Shown piece after piece: positions 59,128 through 60,771 of a stretch of DNA of 60,771 nt. Origin of the DNA: JABSOG01 sp041583135 (lineage in GTDB: Bacteria > Pseudomonadota > Gammaproteobacteria > Enterobacterales > Alteromonadaceae); assembly GCA_041583135.1 (NCBI GenBank), contig JBFHGJ010000025.1, positions 1 to 60,771 on the forward strand, written 5' to 3'. The notes under the pieces were generated by a model. That model worked only from the letters and a program-made list of their open reading frames with translations, did not search any database and was not told where the DNA came from. A program made the position numbers and the translations under genes. Positions within the stretch are counted from its first letter, which is position 1. Each line of letters opens with the position of its first letter.

Positions 59128-59700
59128 ATGAACAGCGACATTACACAACAAAATATCAAGCTGGTGAAAAAACTGGTGGTGATCGTTATCGGTATGTTTG
59201 GCTTTGGTTTTGCCTTAGTGCCGTTATACGACGTATTTTGTGACATTACCGGCCTTAACGGTAAAACCAGTGATGTCGCCGCTTCAGCTGAGAATGTACA
59301 AATCGATAAATCGCGTCAGATAAACATCCAGTTTATCGCCATCAACAATCAAGGTATGCCGTGGGCATTTAAACCTGTTGAAAAACAGGTCACGGTTTAC
59401 CCGGGTGAAGTGAAGATGGTGAACTTCTACGCAAAAAGCTTGAGTTCAAAAGACACGGTCGGCCAGGCGGTACCTTCGGTATCGCCGGGCAAAGGCGCTG
59501 CTTACTTTAATAAAATTGAGTGTTTCTGCTTTAACCGTCAGCCTTTGGCCGCCGGTGAAGAAACCTTAATGCCACTGACTTTTTATATTGACCAAGACTT
59601 GCCGCTCGATGTCGGTACGCTAACCTTATCGTATACCATGTACGATATAACCGACGCCGTTAACGCCGAGTCTGCGTCAACCACTCAAACTGGGGAATAA
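59128..59700 (+). CDS. ctaG: Cytochrome c oxidase assembly factor CtaG/Cox11
   Basis: A 190-residue protein with one N-terminal membrane segment (LVVIVIGMFGFGFALVPLYD) and a periplasmic beta-sandwich. It delivers copper to the CuB site of subunit I. The family motifs are clear: FALVPLYDVFCDITGLNGK just after the membrane and the copper-binding KIECFCFNRQPLAAGEE. The gene sits between coxA and coxC, the usual order in proteobacteria, 38 bp after coxA and 5 bp before coxC, so one transcript is likely. A nearby ribosome site (GCAGG) fits the ATG at 59128. Confidence 0.96.
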   Translation: MNSDITQQNIKLVKKLVVIVIGMFGFGFALVPLYDVFCDITGLNGKTSDVAASAENVQIDKSRQINIQFIAINNQGMPWAFKPVEKQVTVYPGEVKMVNFYAKSLSSKDTVGQAVPSVSPGKGAAYFNKIECFCFNRQPLAAGEETLMPLTFYIDQDLPLDVGTLTLSYTMYDITDAVNAESASTTQTGE

Positions 59701-59705
59701 TAATT

Positions 59706-60590
59706 ATGTCATCCAACGAGTACGAGAGTTATTATGTTCCTGAACAAAGCAAATGGCCCATTATTGGTGCAGTCGGGCTGTTTTTAATTGCTTTTGGTGC
59801 AGGAACCTTTGTAAACGATGTAGCCAAATCCAGACCTGATGGCTGGGGTAGCTATGTCCTCATCGCCGGTATCGTAGTGATCTTGTATATGGTCACCGGC
59901 TGGTTTAAAGACCAGATACGAGAGTCGATGTCCGGCATGTATTCCAAGCAGCTCGGCGTTTCCTATCGCCAAGGCATGGCTTGGTTTATCTTCTCTGAGG
60001 TCATGTTCTTTGCCGCCTTTTTCGGCGCGTTGTTCTATGCCCGTATTCTTTCAGTGCCATGGCTTGGTGGTGAAGGCGACAAAGCCTCAACCCACGAAGT
60101 TTTATGGCAAGGCTTTGAAGCCATTTGGCCGTTGCTGAAAACCCCTGGCGGCACAACCACAACGGCAATGGAATGGTTCGGTTTACCATTGATCAATACC
60201 ATATTGTTGTTGGTTTCATCTGTGACTTTACACTATGCCCATGTATTTTTACGTCAAGGGGATCGCGCCAAAGTCAAAATCCTGATGGCTATCACCATAG
60301 CGTTGGGCTTAGCCTTTTTGGGGTTACAGATTGAAGAATACATCATGGCCTATACCAAAATGGGGCTGACCTTAGATGCGGGTATTTACGGTAATACGTT
60401 CTTTATGCTGACCGGCTTCCACGGTATGCATGTCACCTTGGGTACCGTTATGCTGATAGTGATGTTTGGGCGTATTCTTAAAGGCCATTTCACTGCCGAC
60501 AACCATTTTGCCTTTGAAGCGGCGAGCTGGTATTGGCACTTTGTCGATGTGGTGTGGATCTTGTTGTTCTTCTTTGTTTACGTGCTGTAA
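59706..60590 (+). CDS. coxC: Cytochrome c oxidase subunit III
   Basis: A 294-residue seven-helix membrane subunit that stabilises subunit I and its proton uptake. Family motifs visible are QGMAWFIFSEVMFFAAFFGA, LINTILLLVSSVTLHYAHVF, FFMLTGFHGMHVTLGTVMLI and the C-terminal ASWYWHFVDVVWILLFFFVY. It starts 5 bp after ctaG. No hairpin terminator follows; instead a repeat-containing segment begins at 60602. Genes for the heme A synthase and farnesyltransferase usually follow but would lie outside the window. Confidence 0.97.
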   Translation: MSSNEYESYYVPEQSKWPIIGAVGLFLIAFGAGTFVNDVAKSRPDGWGSYVLIAGIVVILYMVTGWFKDQIRESMSGMYSKQLGVSYRQGMAWFIFSEVMFFAAFFGALFYARILSVPWLGGEGDKASTHEVLWQGFEAIWPLLKTPGGTTTTAMEWFGLPLINTILLLVSSVTLHYAHVFLRQGDRAKVKILMAITIALGLAFLGLQIEEYIMAYTKMGLTLDAGIYGNTFFMLTGFHGMHVTLGTVMLIVMFGRILKGHFTADNHFAFEAASWYWHFVDVVWILLFFFVYVL

Positions 60591-60601
60591 CAAAGCGCTC
60601 A

Positions 60602-60771
60602 ACATCCTGTACATCGCCTGCGAATGTTCCCGGCTTTGGCATCCTGCGTCGCTCTACCTCCTTCGTCCATGAAGTCGCCGACTACGCAGGCATGACCTCC
60701 ACGGAAGGAGGAAATACTGAGTTTTGCCGGGAGCAAAACTAGTGCACCGTACATCCTGTACATCGCCTGCG
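60602..60771. repeat. Repeat element with 21-bp direct repeat and internal hairpins, cut by window edge
   Basis: A 21-bp sequence (core CATCCTGTACATCGCCTGCG) occurs at 60602-60622 and again at 60751-60771, where the window ends. Between the copies are an inverted pair, CCTCCTTCG near 60657 with CGGAAGGAGG near 60702, and a hairpin GTTTTGC/GCAAAAC at 60721-60739. Nothing in it looks coding. I recall similar short intergenic units in Alteromonadales genomes, but cannot name a family. Confidence 0.6.

Noticed and set aside
1..60771. CRISPR arrays, tRNA or rRNA genes, prophage or insertion-sequence genes
   Set aside because: Looked for by eye and not seen; only short palindromic repeats and one edge repeat were found. 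A tRNA or CRISPR scan would settle this.

Overview
The window looks like chromosomal DNA of a free-living, probably marine gammaproteobacterium of the broad Alteromonadales/Shewanella type. The evidence is an E. coli-like DinF, a YjfI/YjfJ-type PspA cluster, a Cox11-dependent cytochrome oxidase, a GlyGly-CTERM tail, FNR- and Fur-type sites, and many secreted peptidases. I cannot name the genus. I found no rRNA, tRNA, CRISPR array, phage or insertion sequence; only short REP-like palindromes and one repeat at the right edge suggest mobile DNA.

Layout. 1-2.75 kb (minus): a large secreted protein running off the left edge, and a DUF4097-like exported protein. 3.2-9.1 kb: a TonB-dependent receptor, a DUF6351-type hydrolase and an M1 aminopeptidase lipoprotein. 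9.35-13 kb: a lipoprotein translationally coupled to a large Sel1-repeat protein. 13-15.4 kb: dinF and a polysaccharide deacetylase with overlapping 5' ends. 15.6-24.8 kb: S9 peptidase, ABC-2 exporter, small membrane protein, DUF2750, GlyGly-CTERM cyclophilin, CadC-like TPR regulator and CBS protein. 25-31 kb: a membrane-stress/polyamine-like locus (lipoprotein, double DUF350, membrane-bound spermidine-synthase homologue, DUF2170, PspA homologue and two unassigned proteins). Its DUF2170-PspA half has a near-consensus promoter carrying two perfect palindromic operators. 31-37.2 kb: DUF1232 protein, and a 1361-residue hybrid histidine kinase flanked by two small secreted four-cysteine proteins. 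37.3-40.6 kb: a pair of M16 peptidases and a YbaK deacylase. 40.7-48.2 kb: a Cys-rich winged-helix regulator divergent from a five-gene operon (imelysin, di-heme oxidoreductase, di-heme oxidoreductase, imelysin, Tat-exported DUF1513) whose promoter overlaps a Fur box. 48.3-55.3 kb: a divergent NDP-kinase-like protein, a secreted protein of unknown role, an M36-type metalloprotease, a membrane-anchored unknown and three tandem DUF559 genes. 55.3-56.3 kb: 1 kb without genes but with a long hairpin, a sigma70-like promoter and an FNR box. 56.3-60.6 kb: coxB-coxA-ctaG-coxC for a haem-copper oxidase with a cytochrome c domain fused to subunit II.

Themes. Much of the coding capacity serves protein degradation outside the cytoplasm (S9, M1, M16 pair, M36), iron acquisition, envelope stress and aerobic respiration. 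The observations most worth following are the operator pair at 28680-28730, the Fur-controlled imelysin/di-heme operon, the NDP-kinase-like protein with a retained active-site histidine, the three DUF559 paralogues with a decaying active site, the hairpin in the 1-kb gap and the repeat at the right edge. All family assignments were made by reading motifs; no database search was run.
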